Positions 1 to 6,862 of a stretch of DNA of 64,000 nucleotides are shown here, piece after piece. Origin of the DNA: Pseudomonas cannabina. Its GTDB lineage: Bacteria; Pseudomonadota; Gammaproteobacteria; Pseudomonadales; Pseudomonadaceae. The notes under the pieces are model-generated. The model was not told the DNA's origin, searched no databases, and saw only the letters and a list, made by a program, of their open reading frames with translations. How positions within the stretch are numbered: the first letter of the stretch is position 1; every line of letters starts with the position of its first letter. Position numbers and translations under genes: made by a program. The DNA lies in assembly GCF_900100365.1 (NCBI RefSeq), contig NZ_FNKU01000001.1:3534001-3598000 (forward strand), in the 5' to 3' direction.

Positions 1-379
1 AGGCTCGCACATCGTTGTGACCAGCTACAACGGCATCGTATTGCTCGCAGGCCAGACACCGCGTGCCGACCTCAAGGCCATGGCCGAACAGGCTGCCAGC
101 ACGGTCCAGCGCGTCAAGAAGGTCAACAACGAGATCCAGGTCATGGCGCCCTCGTCGCTGCTGGCCCGCAACAACGATGCCTGGCTGACCACCAAGATCA
201 AAAGCCAGATGATCGCCGACGCGTCGATCCCGGGCTCGCGCATCAAGGTCGTGACCGAGAACGGCATTGTATTTCTGCTGGGCCTGGTCACTCAGGACGA
301 AGCCAACCGCGCGACCAACCTGGTACAAAGCGTCTCGGGCGTGCAGAAGATCGTCAAACTGTTCGAGTACATCGACTGA
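1..379 (+). CDS. dolP: BON-domain outer-membrane lipoprotein, 3' part (DolP/YraP-like)
   Basis: The gene is open from the window edge, so its start and lipoprotein signal lie outside; the visible frame runs from base 2 to a TGA at 377-379. The product shows the end of one BON domain (SYNGIVLLAGQ, then alternating hydrophobic and charged residues) and a complete second one (DAWLTTKIKSQM ... VVTENGIVFLLGLV ... VQSVSGVQKIVKL). Two tandem BON domains are the layout of DolP/YraP, a phospholipid-binding outer-membrane lipoprotein important for envelope integrity. The neighbours sspB and sspA match the P. aeruginosa order PA4426-PA4427-PA4428. The GTG at 17 is only an internal codon. The family call is firm; the symbol is by homology and context. 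Confidence 0.85.
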   Translation, partial: GSHIVVTSYNGIVLLAGQTPRADLKAMAEQAASTVQRVKKVNNEIQVMAPSSLLARNNDAWLTTKIKSQMIADASIPGSRIKVVTENGIVFLLGLVTQDEANRATNLVQSVSGVQKIVKLFEYID

Positions 380-455
380 CCGCCAACGGGCAGACATGAA
401 AAAGGCGATCCGAGCAGACTGTGTGAAAACCTAGCAATCTGCGCAGCGCTCAAAG

Positions 456-489
456 AAAATGCTCCGTATCGAAAGATACAGAGCATTTT
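456..489 (+). other. Hairpin masking the transposase start region
   Basis: AAAATGCTC (456-464) and GTATC (466-470) pair with GATAC (475-479) and GAGCATTTT (481-489) around a GAAA loop, with a single C/A mismatch, and a T-rich stretch follows. The structure ends six bases before the probable transposase ATG at 495 and swallows the alternative ATG at 459. It could act as a terminator of incoming transcripts or as a translation mask against read-through from dolP. Both roles are known for other insertion sequences and are inferred here. Confidence 0.6.
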
Positions 490-494
490 TCGTT

Positions 495-1919
495 ATGGCC
501 TACATCCAAGGTGAGTCCCGCAGCCAGACCAGCCTATTCCCGGTCTCGCTGGAAGAGTTGATCCCCGAGGATCACCTCGTTCGTGTCATTGACCTGTACG
601 TTGCCAGGCTCGATCTGGTGCAACTGGGCTTCGATAAAGCGATTCCAAAAAGCACGGGGCGCCCTGCTTATGATCCCGCCGATCAGCTAAAACTCTACCT
701 CTACGGCTATTTTCAGCGGATTCGCTCATCGCGACGTCTTGAAGCCGAGTGTCAGCGCAACATCGAAGTGATGTGGCTGATCAACCGGCTCAAGCCCGAC
801 TTCAAGACCATCGCCGATTTTCGCAAGAACAATAAACCCGCCTTCATCGCGACCTGCCGTGCTTTCGTTCGGTTTTGTCGCACGGCAGGCTTGATCGCCG
901 GTGAGTTGGTGGCCATCGACGGCAGCAAGTTTCAGGCGGTCGCATCCTCACGGCGTCATGTGAATTTGAAGCAGCTCAAGCGCCAGGAAGAAAAACTGGA
1001 TAAGCGCATCGCTCAGTATCTGGCCGAGCTGGATGAGGCCGACAAGGCTGAAACCACAGATTCAATTGATCGCAGCGCAATCAAGGTAGCCCTGGCACAG
1101 CTTGAGGCTCGACAACAGGATAATCAGAGTTGCCAGGCACTGATGCGTTCGATGGGCATCGAGCAGTTCAACACCCATGAAAGCGATGCCCGAATGATGC
1201 GCACGGCCAAAGGGCCACGTGTGGCCTACAACGTGCAAACCGTCGTGGACGCCGAGCATTGCCTGATTTTGCATCATGAGGTCACCCAAGATGGCGATGA
1301 CCGAAAGCAACTGGAGCCGATGGCCAAGGCCGCCAAAGCAGAGTTACAGCAAGATGATCTGACGGTCACTGCCGATGCCGGCTACTCCAATGGCAAGCAG
1401 TTTCAGGCCTGCGAGGATGCTTCGATTACGGCCTATGTACCGCCCAATCGTTCGAAAAACCCTGGCAGTCAGGAAGAGCAGCTCTTTGAGCGAAAAGACT
1501 TTATCTATGAGACCGGACACGATCGTTTCCAGTGTCCGGCAGGCAAATGGTTAACGCTAAAACAGCACAACAAAGGTGATCGGATCTATCAGGCTGAGGT
1601 CGATGACTGCGCCAACTGCGCGCTGAAAACGCAATGCACTCGAGCCCGGCGCCGTTATGTCTCACGACATGCCCATGAAGAGGCTTTCGAGCGGATGGAG
1701 CAAAGAATGCAGGCGCATCCTGAGATGATGGCCAACCGAAGATCCATCGTTGAGCACCCCTTCGGCAACCTCAAGCAATGGCTATTTGGTAATGGCCGTT
1801 TCTTGCTGCGACAACTGGAGGGTACAAAAGCTGAAATGGCCTTGGCGGTGAATGCCTATAACCTGAAACGAGCGATTAAAGTGCTCGGTGTGCGCCATCT
1901 GATGGCTTTGATGGGCTGA
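495..1919 (+). CDS. IS1182-family transposase (DUF772 plus DDE domain)
   Basis: Transposase of the IS at 415-2017, 474 residues from ATG 495. That start matches the family N-terminus MAYIQGE...LFP.SLEELIPEDHLVR; an ATG at 459 would add 12 residues but lies inside a hairpin. Residues around 65-110 carry the DUF772 signature (LKLYLYGYFQRIRSSRRLE, then INRLKPDFKTIADFRK). The DDE core follows with VAIDGSKF, VTADAGYSN and a late E in SIVEHPFGNLKQW. A Cys cluster (CANCALKTQC) precedes the last acidic residue. No frameshift or internal stop is present, so it is probably active. No Shine-Dalgarno sequence is visible in front of either start. Confidence 0.9.
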   Translation: MAYIQGESRSQTSLFPVSLEELIPEDHLVRVIDLYVARLDLVQLGFDKAIPKSTGRPAYDPADQLKLYLYGYFQRIRSSRRLEAECQRNIEVMWLINRLKPDFKTIADFRKNNKPAFIATCRAFVRFCRTAGLIAGELVAIDGSKFQAVASSRRHVNLKQLKRQEEKLDKRIAQYLAELDEADKAETTDSIDRSAIKVALAQLEARQQDNQSCQALMRSMGIEQFNTHESDARMMRTAKGPRVAYNVQTVVDAEHCLILHHEVTQDGDDRKQLEPMAKAAKAELQQDDLTVTADAGYSNGKQFQACEDASITAYVPPNRSKNPGSQEEQLFERKDFIYETGHDRFQCPAGKWLTLKQHNKGDRIYQAEVDDCANCALKTQCTRARRRYVSRHAHEEAFERMEQRMQAHPEMMANRRSIVEHPFGNLKQWLFGNGRFLLRQLEGTKAEMALAVNAYNLKRAIKVLGVRHLMALMG

Positions 1920-1954
1920 GCGGACATTTTTTTCGTCTGCTGCCAATACAAAAA

Positions 1955-1981
1955 AAACGCCCCGAACAAGTCGGGGCGTTT
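1955..1981 (+). terminator. Terminator at the 3' end of the IS1182-type element
   Basis: AAACGCCCCGA (1955-1965) pairs perfectly with TCGGGGCGTTT (1971-1981) around a five-base loop, with A and T runs outside. It lies 35 bases after the transposase stop and inside the right inverted repeat. It should stop transposase mRNA and may partly replace the terminator that the insertion destroyed. Confidence 0.85.
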
Positions 1982-2048
1982 GCTTGGGCCTTCATCAGTG
2001 TGTTTTCACACAGTCTGCGAGGATCGCCTTTTTCATTTCAGCTGTATG

Positions 2049-2465
2049 TCACTTGACCACTTTCAGACTCGGCCTGCCGCTTGGGCGCGGAGGCTCGCTG
2101 TCAGGTGGCGTGTCGTCTTCGACTTCAATCTCGATCTCGTCGCCATCTTCAAGGGAGGGCTCCAGATCGAAAACCATGCCCTGCCCGTTCTCACGGGCAT
2201 AAATGCCCAGAATGGCGGCAACAGGCACGTACAGGGTGTGTGGCACACCCCCGAAGCGACCTTCAAAGCTGACGGCTTCGTTATCCATATGCAGATGACG
2301 CACTGCACTGGGCGAAACATTCAGGACAATCTGTCCATCGTTGGCGAACCCCTGAGGGACCTGAACGGATGGGTACTCCGCATTGACCAGCACATGCGGG
2401 GTGCAATCGTTATCGACGATCCACTCGTAAAGAGCGCGAACAAGATAAGGGCGACTGGAGTTCAT
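2049..2465 (-). CDS. sspB: ClpXP protease specificity-enhancing factor SspB
   Basis: 138-residue adaptor that delivers ssrA-tagged and some other substrates to ClpXP. The N-terminal substrate-binding domain is seen in RPYLVRALYEWIVDN and HVLVNA, and FEGRFGGV follows in the middle. An acidic, Pro-rich linker ends in a basic tail (GRPSLKVVK) that resembles the ClpX-docking peptide of the family. It lies directly downstream of sspA (17-bp gap) in the standard sspAB order. Its own 3' terminator has been split by the IS1182-type insertion, so transcripts may now run into the element antisense to the transposase. Confidence 0.95.
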   Translation of the reverse strand: MNSSRPYLVRALYEWIVDNDCTPHVLVNAEYPSVQVPQGFANDGQIVLNVSPSAVRHLHMDNEAVSFEGRFGGVPHTLYVPVAAILGIYARENGQGMVFDLEPSLEDGDEIEIEVEDDTPPDSEPPRPSGRPSLKVVK

Positions 2466-2482
2466 TAACGGCTCCTTAAGCC

Positions 2483-3100
2483 TTAGCGCATTTCACGTTC
2501 GGCAGCAGACAGACTCGCCTGAAAAGCCTCACGCGCAAATTGGCGCTCCATATAATCAAGCAACGGCTTGGCAGGCCGCGGCAATTCGATACCCAAAATC
2601 GGCAAACGCCAGAGTATGGGCAATAGACAGCAATCAACGAGACTTAGCTCGTCGCTCATGAAAAAAGCTTTTTCTGCGAACAGCGGGGAAACCCCGGCCA
2701 GACTTTCACGCAGCTCCTTGCGCGCCTGAACGCGAGCAGGTTCTTTACTGCGAGTGTCCAGAATCAGGTCCACCAGGCCGCACCAGTCCCGCTGAATCCT
2801 GTGAATCAACAGACGGCTATTGGCACGCGCTACCGGATAAACGGGCAGCAGGGGCGGATGAGGATAACGCTCATCCAGGTATTCCATCACCACTGTCGAC
2901 TCGTACAACGCCAGATCACGATCAACCAGCGTGGGTACACTGCCATACGGATTCACTTCAATAAGCTGCGGCGGATGACGACCTGCCACAACCTCAATGA
3001 TTTCGGCGCTGACACCTTTCTCCGCGAGCACGATGCGCACACGGTGGGAATAGTGGTCGGCGGGGTCGGAGTAACAGGCCAACCGGTTGGTCACGCCCAT
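2483..3100 (-). CDS. sspA: Stringent starvation protein A (GST-fold)
   Basis: 205 residues with the glutathione-S-transferase fold: a thioredoxin-like N-terminal part ([21 protein letters not shown], then [13 protein letters not shown] and [16 protein letters not shown]) and a helical C-terminal part. SspA proteins bind RNA polymerase and act in the stationary-phase and acid responses rather than as GSTs. The gene is first in the sspA-sspB pair. A sigma-70-like promoter lies about 110 bases upstream. In P. aeruginosa the next genes upstream are petABC, which are missing here. Confidence 0.95.
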   Translation of the reverse strand: MGVTNRLACYSDPADHYSHRVRIVLAEKGVSAEIIEVVAGRHPPQLIEVNPYGSVPTLVDRDLALYESTVVMEYLDERYPHPPLLPVYPVARANSRLLIHRIQRDWCGLVDLILDTRSKEPARVQARKELRESLAGVSPLFAEKAFFMSDELSLVDCCLLPILWRLPILGIELPRPAKPLLDYMERQFAREAFQASLSAAEREMR

Positions 3101-3208
3101 GGCGGTCCTCCTCGCTTGTTAAATTTATCGGACAGACGAACGAACGCGCTTCAAGGCGCCTCCGACAATGATCGCAACAGGACAGGTGTTCGTCGCGGGC
3201 GACAAGAT

Positions 3209-3237
3209 AGCTTATTTACGCGATCTAAATTCTGCAA
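3209..3237 (-). promoter_or_regulatory. Probable sigma-70 promoter of sspAB
   Basis: Reading the minus strand, TTGCAG (3237-3232) and TAAGCT (3214-3209) are separated by exactly 17 bases. The site is about 110 bases upstream of the sspA ATG, with no other gene between. It is a prediction from hexamer match and spacing only. Confidence 0.5.
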
Positions 3238-3300
3238 TCTTGCGCGGGTAAGCTATGAGCTTCGCGATATGCCCAGTGACGCCGCAAAAAGACGTCCATA

Positions 3301-3338
3301 AAAAAAACGCCCACCCCCGTGAGGAGATGGACGTTCTT
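3301..3338 (-). terminator. Terminator of the rplM-rpsI operon
   Basis: On the minus strand the RNA AACGUCCAUC can pair with GGGUGGGCGUU (with G-U pairs), followed by a run of eight U. It lies about 75 bases after the rpsI stop codon. Stem, loop and U-tract fit a Rho-independent terminator. Confidence 0.75.
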
Positions 3339-3343
3339 TTGAA

Positions 3344-3399
3344 CAAAGAGCTTCGAAAAAGGAGCTTTGGAAAAAGAGCCTTGAGCAAAGCGCTTCGAA
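3344..3399 (-). repeat. Degenerate 42-base direct repeat after rpsI
   Basis: CAAAGAGCTTCGAA at 3344-3357 recurs as CAAAGCGCTTCGAA at 3386-3399, 42 bases on. Related AGCTTT and GAGCC motifs lie between, giving the stretch a stuttering look. It is non-coding and sits between the rpsI stop and its terminator. Confidence 0.5.
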
Positions 3400-3409
3400 C
3401 GAAAGCGAA

Positions 3410-3802
3410 TTAACGCTTCGAGTACTGCGGACGCTTACGCGCTTTACGCAGACCGACTTTCTTACGTTCAACTTCACGAGCATCGCGAGTCACGAAGCCT
3501 GCTTTACGCAGTGCGCCACGCAGCGTCTCGTCGTACTGCATCAGAGCGCGAGTGATACCGTGGCGGATTGCGCCAGCCTGACCACTTACGCCGCCACCGA
3601 TAACAGTGACGTAGATGTCGAACTTTTCAACGGTCTCGGTCAGTTCCAGCGGCTGACGAACTACCATACGGGCAGTTTCGCGACCGAAGAAATTTTCCAG
3701 AGTGCGGTTGTTGATCGAGATGTTACCAGTACCCGGACGCAGGAAAACGCGTGCGGTTGCGGTCTTGCGACGGCCAGTGCCGTAATTTTGAGTCGCCGAC
3801 AT
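3410..3802 (-). CDS. rpsI: 30S ribosomal protein S9
   Basis: 130 residues, full length for the family. Typical N-terminal [18 protein letters not shown], central [15 protein letters not shown] and the conserved basic C-terminal tail ending RKRPQYSKR, which reaches the decoding region of the 30S P site. It is the second gene of the rplM-rpsI operon, 14 bases behind rplM, with its own downstream terminator. Confidence 0.98.
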   Translation of the reverse strand: MSATQNYGTGRRKTATARVFLRPGTGNISINNRTLENFFGRETARMVVRQPLELTETVEKFDIYVTVIGGGVSGQAGAIRHGITRALMQYDETLRGALRKAGFVTRDAREVERKKVGLRKARKRPQYSKR

Positions 3803-3816
3803 AATGAACTATTCCG

Positions 3817-4245
3817 TTAAAACTTCAGTTCTTGGGGCTGCTGAGCAGTATGAGGGTGTACAGCGCCCGCATAGACTTTCAGCTTACGATACATGTCGCG
3901 ACCCAGCGGGTTCTTAGGCAGCATGCCTTTGACCGCGGTCTCGATCACGCGCTCAGGAGCTTTGGCGATCAGCTTTTCGAAGTTGATCGACTTGATCCCG
4001 CCCGGAAAACCGGAGTGTGAGTAGTAGATCTTGTCGGTGGTCTTGGCACCAGTAACGCGGATCTGCTCGGCATTGATCACGACGATGTAGTCGCCAGTGT
4101 CAACGTGCGGAGTGTATTCCGGTTTGTGCTTGCCACGCAGACGGCTCGCGATTTCGGTGGCCAGACGACCCAGGGTCTGACCAGCAGCGTCGACGACGAA
4201 CCAGTCGCGCTTAACTGTTTCCGGTTTAGCAGTAAAAGTTTTCAT
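3817..4245 (-). CDS. rplM: 50S ribosomal protein L13
   Basis: 142 residues, the normal length. Recognised by [35 protein letters not shown], and the signature [13 protein letters not shown] near the C-terminus. It is the first gene of the rplM-rpsI operon and is preceded by a strong-looking promoter at 4287-4315. The leader is short (about 35 bases) and could hold the autogenous L13 control known in enterobacteria; I see no clear structure to prove that. Confidence 0.98.
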   Translation of the reverse strand: MKTFTAKPETVKRDWFVVDAAGQTLGRLATEIASRLRGKHKPEYTPHVDTGDYIVVINAEQIRVTGAKTTDKIYYSHSGFPGGIKSINFEKLIAKAPERVIETAVKGMLPKNPLGRDMYRKLKVYAGAVHPHTAQQPQELKF

Positions 4246-4638
4246 TCTTTATAGCCTCAGGGGCCGCCCTGAAAATTAGACGGCGGATCTTACTGAATAG
4301 TGCGTACTTTGACAAGTCAAAGGCAGCCGGAAACAGACGCTATCGGGGGCTCGGGTCAGCGCGTCCGTTATACGGCAAGATTCTTCGGCAGACGGCGCAT
4401 CACTTCCACTGCAAAGAGCTGGCGGATTATACAGACTGCAAAAATAACCTCAACCGGATTTTTTGTTCACGTTCTGTTTATTGCCTGCGATGGCCCGATT
4501 AGCGGATATTTGCCCTCGAAGCACAAAGCCATCATTCACAGCGCTCGGGAATCCTGCCAAGACAGACTGGACATAATCGTCAAAAAATAAGACGATCCAG
4601 CCGTTGCTTGACCATTTACCCATATAAGAATAAAGATT
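4246..4638. other. Divergent intergenic region rplM / GlxA-type regulator
   Basis: 393 bases without a credible gene; short open frames here have no family features. The rplM promoter is at 4287-4315. Towards the regulator the DNA becomes AT-rich. A TTGACC at 4608-4613 with TAAAGA 17 bases on would start RNA at or inside the regulator's ATG, so I do not claim it as the promoter. Confidence 0.5.
4287..4315 (-). promoter_or_regulatory. Probable promoter of rplM-rpsI
   Basis: The minus strand reads TTGTCA, 17 bases, TAAGAT, about 40 bases upstream of the rplM ATG. Hexamers and spacing fit a strong sigma-70 promoter, as expected for a ribosomal protein operon. Confidence 0.65.
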
Positions 4639-5643
4639 ATGCCGATCCAGCAAACCGCCCTTCTACGGCGCGTCAGCATTCTGACCACCGACAAAATGTT
4701 CGCTTCGACTGTCATGCAGGCCAAGGACTTTTTCCACCTGGCCAGCCTGCGTTACAGCAAGCAATTGGGCCAAGGCCTGATACCTGCTTTCGAAACCCGC
4801 CTGATCAGCCCGGACGGCCTCTCCGTCAGCAGTTTCAGCGACGTCACGCTGCCGGTGGACGGCGCACTGTGCCAAAGCGATATCATCGTCATCCCGGCGT
4901 TCTGGGATGACTTTGACATCCTCTGCCAGCGCTACCCGCAGGTCTTGCCCTGGCTGCGCGAACAACACGCCAGCGGCGCGGTGATCTGCGGCGAGGCGAC
5001 CGGCGTGTACTGGCTGGCCGAAGCCGGATTGCTCGACGGCAAGGAAGCAACCACCTATTGGCGGTTCTTCGGTGCCTTTGCAGAGCGTTACCCCAACGTG
5101 CTGCTCAACCAGGAAAAACACCTGACCGACGCCGACAACGTGTATTGCGCAGGCGGCACGACCTCGGCCTGCGACCTGTACATCTATCTGATCGAGCGAT
5201 TCTGCGGCGCCAACGTCGCCCAGGCCGTGGCCCGCGACATTCTCTATGAAGTGCGCCGCACGTACGCACCGGGACGAATCGGCTTTGGCGGGCAGAAACT
5301 GCATCAGGATGTGGTGATTCTGCAGATTCAGCATTGGCTGGAAGAGCACTTTGCCGACAAATTCCGCTTTGAAGACGTGGCGCGCGAGCACGGCATGAGC
5401 ATTCGCAATTTCATGCGCCGCTTCCAGACCGCGACCGGCGACAAACCGCTGCATTACCTTCAACGGCTGCGGATCGAAACAGCGAAGGGATTGCTGTCGG
5501 GCACGCGCAAGAGCATCAAGACCATCAGCTATGAAGTCGGCTACGACGACGCCAGCTTCTTCGCCCGCCTGTTCCGCCAGCACACCGAGCTTTCACCCAA
5601 TCAATATCGGCATCAGTTCGAGAGTCAGAGGGAGAAGCTTTGA
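4639..5643 (+). CDS. GlxA-family AraC-type transcriptional regulator
   Basis: 334 residues. The first about 190 residues form a DJ-1/PfpI amidotransferase-like domain (DIIVIPAFWDDFD, then AVICGEATGVYWLAEAGLLDG with a Cys at the elbow position, and NVYCAGGTTSACDLYIYLIE). The last 110 form an AraC helix-turn-helix domain (FRFEDVAREHGMSIRNFMRRF and TISYEVGYDDASFFARLFRQ). Such proteins respond to small metabolites, often amino acid or quaternary amine catabolism; no target is adjacent, so the ligand is unknown. The Shine-Dalgarno sequence is weak and the start is chosen by family alignment. Confidence 0.85.
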   Translation: MPIQQTALLRRVSILTTDKMFASTVMQAKDFFHLASLRYSKQLGQGLIPAFETRLISPDGLSVSSFSDVTLPVDGALCQSDIIVIPAFWDDFDILCQRYPQVLPWLREQHASGAVICGEATGVYWLAEAGLLDGKEATTYWRFFGAFAERYPNVLLNQEKHLTDADNVYCAGGTTSACDLYIYLIERFCGANVAQAVARDILYEVRRTYAPGRIGFGGQKLHQDVVILQIQHWLEEHFADKFRFEDVAREHGMSIRNFMRRFQTATGDKPLHYLQRLRIETAKGLLSGTRKSIKTISYEVGYDDASFFARLFRQHTELSPNQYRHQFESQREKL

Positions 5644-5695
5644 GCTGCAAGCTGCAGGCTTTTGACTTGCGCCTTGTAGCTTGAAACTTGCAGCT
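5643..5695. repeat. Inverted repeat between convergent regulator and zapE
   Basis: AGCTGCAAG (5643-5651) and CTTGCAGCT (5687-5695) are perfect complements, and the sequence between them repeats the GCTGCAAGC / GTAGCTTG theme. It fills the 60 bases between two convergent stop codons. It may serve as a bidirectional terminator, though no strong T-run follows. Confidence 0.5.
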
Positions 5696-5705
5696 GCTCT
5701 GCTAC

Positions 5706-6800
5706 CTAGGGCCTATGCGCCCGCGACAGGAACTCGTGGGACTGCATTTCCAGCAGACGGCTCAGAGTGCGCTGGAACTCGAACATCAAGCGGCCACCGG
5801 TGTAGAGGTCCTTCAGCTCGACTTCGGCCGAGATGATCAGTTTGACGTTGCGGTCGTAGAACTCGTCGACCATGTTGATGAAGCGTCGGGCGATGTCGTC
5901 GGTGGAGACGTCCATCTGCTCGACGCCGCTGAGCAGCACAGCATGGAAGATCTTGCCCAGCTCGATGTAGTCGTTCTGGCTGCGCGGGCCGTCACACAGC
6001 TCGCGGAAGTCGAACCAGGCCACGTCATCACAGGTCCGCAACGCACGGATTTCGCGATTTTCGATCATCAGCACATCGTTTTCGATGGTTTCCGCGCAGT
6101 CCGGGGTTAGCGCCTTGAAGCTCTTGCGCATGCTTTCCTGCGCAGCTTCGTTGAGCGGGAAGTGGAACAATTCGGCCTGCTCCAGGTGACGCAGGCGGTA
6201 ATCGACGCCACTGTCGACGTTGACGATCTCGGTGTTCTGCTTGATCAGCGCAATCGCCGGCAGGAAGCGCGCGCGTTGCAGGCCGTCCTTGTACAGGCCG
6301 TCCGGGACGATGTTCGAGGTCGCAACCAGCGTCACACCGTTCTTGAACAGCTCTTCCATCAGCGTGCCCAGAATCATGGCGTCCGTGATGTCGGAGACAA
6401 AGAATTCATCGAAACAGATGACCCGCGCCTCGTCGGAAAAACGCTTGGCGATAATCGTCAGCGGGTTTTTCTCGCCCTTGATGGTCTTCATCTCCTCGTG
6501 CACGCGCTTCATGAAGCGGTGGAAGTGCGTCCGGACCTTGTCCTGGAACGGCAACGCCTCGAAGAACGTATCGACCAGATACGTTTTACCGCGCCCTACT
6601 CCGCCCCAGAAATACAGGCCCTTGACCAGAGTCGGTTCTTTCTTGCCGAACAGCTTGCCCAACAGGCCGGGCTTGCTGTCGTGAGCGGCGACCAGATCGT
6701 CGTACAGGCGCTGCAAATGACGCACAGCATTTTCCTGCGCGGCATCATGGAAGAAGTCCGGGCGTTTCAGATCAGCTTGATATCGTTCTAAGGGCGTCAT
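5706..6800 (-). CDS. zapE: Cell division protein ZapE (AFG1-like ATPase)
   Basis: 364-residue P-loop ATPase. Walker A is GGVGRGKT at residues 66-73, Walker B VICFDE at about 127-132, and an arginine-rich sensor region follows (VATSNIVPDGLYKDGLQRARFLPAI). ZapE modulates Z-ring stability in E. coli; eukaryotic AFG1 works with mitochondrial protein quality control. N-terminal TPLERYQADL is typical. It converges on the GlxA-type regulator and is followed upstream by trpS, as in P. aeruginosa (PA4438-PA4439). Confidence 0.93.
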   Translation of the reverse strand: MTPLERYQADLKRPDFFHDAAQENAVRHLQRLYDDLVAAHDSKPGLLGKLFGKKEPTLVKGLYFWGGVGRGKTYLVDTFFEALPFQDKVRTHFHRFMKRVHEEMKTIKGEKNPLTIIAKRFSDEARVICFDEFFVSDITDAMILGTLMEELFKNGVTLVATSNIVPDGLYKDGLQRARFLPAIALIKQNTEIVNVDSGVDYRLRHLEQAELFHFPLNEAAQESMRKSFKALTPDCAETIENDVLMIENREIRALRTCDDVAWFDFRELCDGPRSQNDYIELGKIFHAVLLSGVEQMDVSTDDIARRFINMVDEFYDRNVKLIISAEVELKDLYTGGRLMFEFQRTLSRLLEMQSHEFLSRAHRP

Positions 6801-6825
6801 AATTCGTTAGCAAGGCAACAAAAAC

Positions 6826-6849
6826 GGGTCGTCACTGTAGCGACGACCC
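6826..6849 (-). terminator. Terminator of trpS
   Basis: GGGTCGTC (6826-6833) and GACGACCC (6842-6849) form a perfect 8-bp stem with an eight-base loop. On the minus strand the stem is followed by G and five T, directly after the trpS stop, as in a Rho-independent terminator. Confidence 0.8.
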
Positions 6850-6862
6850 CGGGGATTGGCAA

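Larger units (their letters stand above)
415..2017 (+). mobile_element. IS1182-family insertion sequence, complete
   Basis: The ends are defined by perfect 16-bp inverted repeats, CAGACTGTGTGAAAAC at 415-430 and its complement at 2002-2017. They are flanked by a 4-bp direct repeat CGAG at 411-414 and 2018-2021. The element is 1603 bp long and holds one intact transposase gene, an AT-rich hairpin just before that gene and a strong terminator after it. Intact ends, intact transposase and an undamaged target duplication indicate a fairly recent insertion. The family is assigned from the transposase; I cannot name the exact ISfinder element. Confidence 0.9.
399..2033. terminator. Rho-independent terminator between dolP and sspB, split by an IS
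   Basis: The left arm AAAAAGGCGATC (399-410) and right arm GATCGCCTTTTT (2022-2033) are perfect complements. With one copy of CGAG between them they form a 12-bp stem with a four-base loop and A/T tails on both sides, a classic bidirectional terminator for the converging dolP and sspB genes. The two arms are now about 1.6 kb apart because the IS lies in the loop, so the original hairpin can no longer form locally. Confidence 0.85.
3101..3409. other. sspA-rpsI intergenic region lacking petABC
   Basis: 309 bases without a gene. From the rpsI side it holds degenerate repeats (3344-3399), the terminator of the rplM-rpsI operon (3301-3338) and the sspA promoter (3209-3237). In P. aeruginosa the cytochrome bc1 genes petA, petB and petC occupy this position. 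No fragment of a Rieske, cytochrome b or cytochrome c1 gene is recognisable here. Confidence 0.7.

Noticed and set aside
4608..4636. TTGACC-17-TAAAGA as promoter of the GlxA-type regulator
   Set aside because: RNA would start within the first codons of the gene; only a leaderless message would make sense.
5837..6046. Short Ser/Thr-rich frame inside zapE
   Set aside because: Low-complexity shadow of zapE on the same strand.
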